Positions 63,696 to 64,000 of a stretch of DNA of 64,000 bases are shown here, in pieces (positions within the stretch are counted from its first letter, which is position 1; every line of letters begins with the position of its first letter). The notes beneath the pieces are model-generated. The model saw only the letters and a list, made by a program, of their open reading frames with translations, was not told where the DNA came from and did not search any database. A program made the translations under genes and the position numbers. The DNA is from Streptomyces tardus (GTDB lineage Bacteria; Actinomycetota; Actinomycetes; Streptomycetales; Streptomycetaceae): assembly GCF_018101125.2 (NCBI RefSeq), contig NZ_JAELVF020000001.1, positions 479,189 through 543,188 on the forward strand, read 5' to 3'.

Positions 63696-64000
63696 TCAGC
63701 AGACCTCTTCCAGATCACGCCACGCACGCGAATCCGGGCTGTCCGCGACCCAGCCGTCCAGCAGGCCCTTCACCAGGCCGCGCGGGGCAGCGATCCCGCA
63801 CTCGCGCTCCGGAGTCCACAGCAGGCCCGGTCCTCCGGGCGCCATGTGCCCGAGCGGGCCGGGCCGACCCGGTGCGCTGTGGTCGTGCGGATCCTGGCGC
63901 AACTCGCCGTCGCCCTGGTCGCTGGGCATCCGCGACTCCGAGCACGACCGGCACAGCAGCCGCACCGAGGACGACCAGTCCTCGGCGGCGAACCCGGCCT
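63696..64000 (-). CDS. Unidentified protein, C-terminal part (5' end beyond window)
   Basis: The frame is open through the right edge (reading AGFAAEDWSSSVRLLCRSCS inward) and ends at 63696 with WRDLEEVC, giving at least 100 visible residues. A GTG at 63965 is an internal start possibility, but the coding character continues upstream. A CRSCSESR motif could be half of a zinc site. Family not recognised; Pro/Gly/His-rich middle part. The 67-bp gap to def allows cotranscription with it. Confidence 0.6.
   Translation of the reverse strand, partial: AGFAAEDWSSSVRLLCRSCSESRMPSDQGDGELRQDPHDHSAPGRPGPLGHMAPGGPGLLWTPERECGIAAPRGLVKGLLDGWVADSPDSRAWRDLEEVC

Overview
The window is high-GC actinobacterial DNA and almost certainly comes from the core chromosome of a Streptomyces. 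The markers are a conservon (cvnABCD-type) signalling operon, a WhiB-like protein of the WblE type, a SigB/SigF-type sigma factor with its anti-sigma partner, the DasR/DasABC chitooligosaccharide regulon, a fused E2-E1 2-oxoglutarate dehydrogenase, snapalysin, and frequent GTG starts. From memory, the gene order from nrdAB through dasR/dasABC, wblE, sigH and malic enzyme to the 2-oxoglutarate dehydrogenase resembles the SCO522x-SCO528x part of the S. coelicolor chromosome. That comparison was not computed.

Layout. 0-6.3 kb, minus strand: conservon genes D-C-B-A, followed on the same strand by a StyA-like flavin monooxygenase that runs off the left edge. 6.6-12.7 kb: a PP2C-like protein, a MarR regulator, a rhomboid-like membrane protein, a spermidine-synthase-like protein and an OmpR-type two-component pair. 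13.3-17.8 kb: the 1290-residue 2-oxoglutarate dehydrogenase and a 60-residue conserved protein. 18.5-22.8 kb: a DUF4097-PadR pair behind a promoter overlapped by a palindrome, then a GNAT acetyltransferase and a zinc-free MDR oxidoreductase. 23.3-27.9 kb: a polar amino-acid ABC importer on the minus strand, divergent from a malic enzyme. 28-41.8 kb: a LAL regulator beside a subtilisin-type protease, a LysR-snapalysin divergent pair, two methyltransferases, a CGNR regulator, SRPBCC and Nudix proteins, an unusual amidase, a PLP enzyme and a second GNAT protein. 42-46 kb: the anti-sigma/sigH operon with a BldD-like box upstream, a DagK-like lipid kinase and wblE. 46.2-54.6 kb: a PdtaS-like histidine kinase, nagZ-type hexosaminidase, dasC, dasB, dasA and divergent dasR with dre operators. 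54.8-61.3 kb: cstA, its YbdD-type partner, and nrdAB behind paired NrdR boxes and a cobalamin riboswitch. 61.4-64 kb: two secreted M15/LAS-type metallopeptidase-like proteins, peptide deformylase and the end of an unidentified gene.

How the genes work together. Much of the window links nutrient state to development: DasR senses amino-sugar supply and controls chitooligosaccharide uptake, SigH and WblE belong to the stress and development network, and CstA, malic enzyme and 2-oxoglutarate dehydrogenase act in carbon flow. The nrdAB leader joins dNTP supply to the B12 state (riboswitch) and to nucleotide state (NrdR).

No mobile element, CRISPR array, rRNA or tRNA was seen. No wholly new system stands out. 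The best leads are the StyA-like enzyme downstream of the conservon genes, the PadR-DUF4097 module with its palindromic promoter, tandem repeats concentrated at gene 3' ends, a dre-like site away from the das promoters, an apparent frameshift at the start of cstA, and an nrdAB operon that lacks a downstream nrdS.
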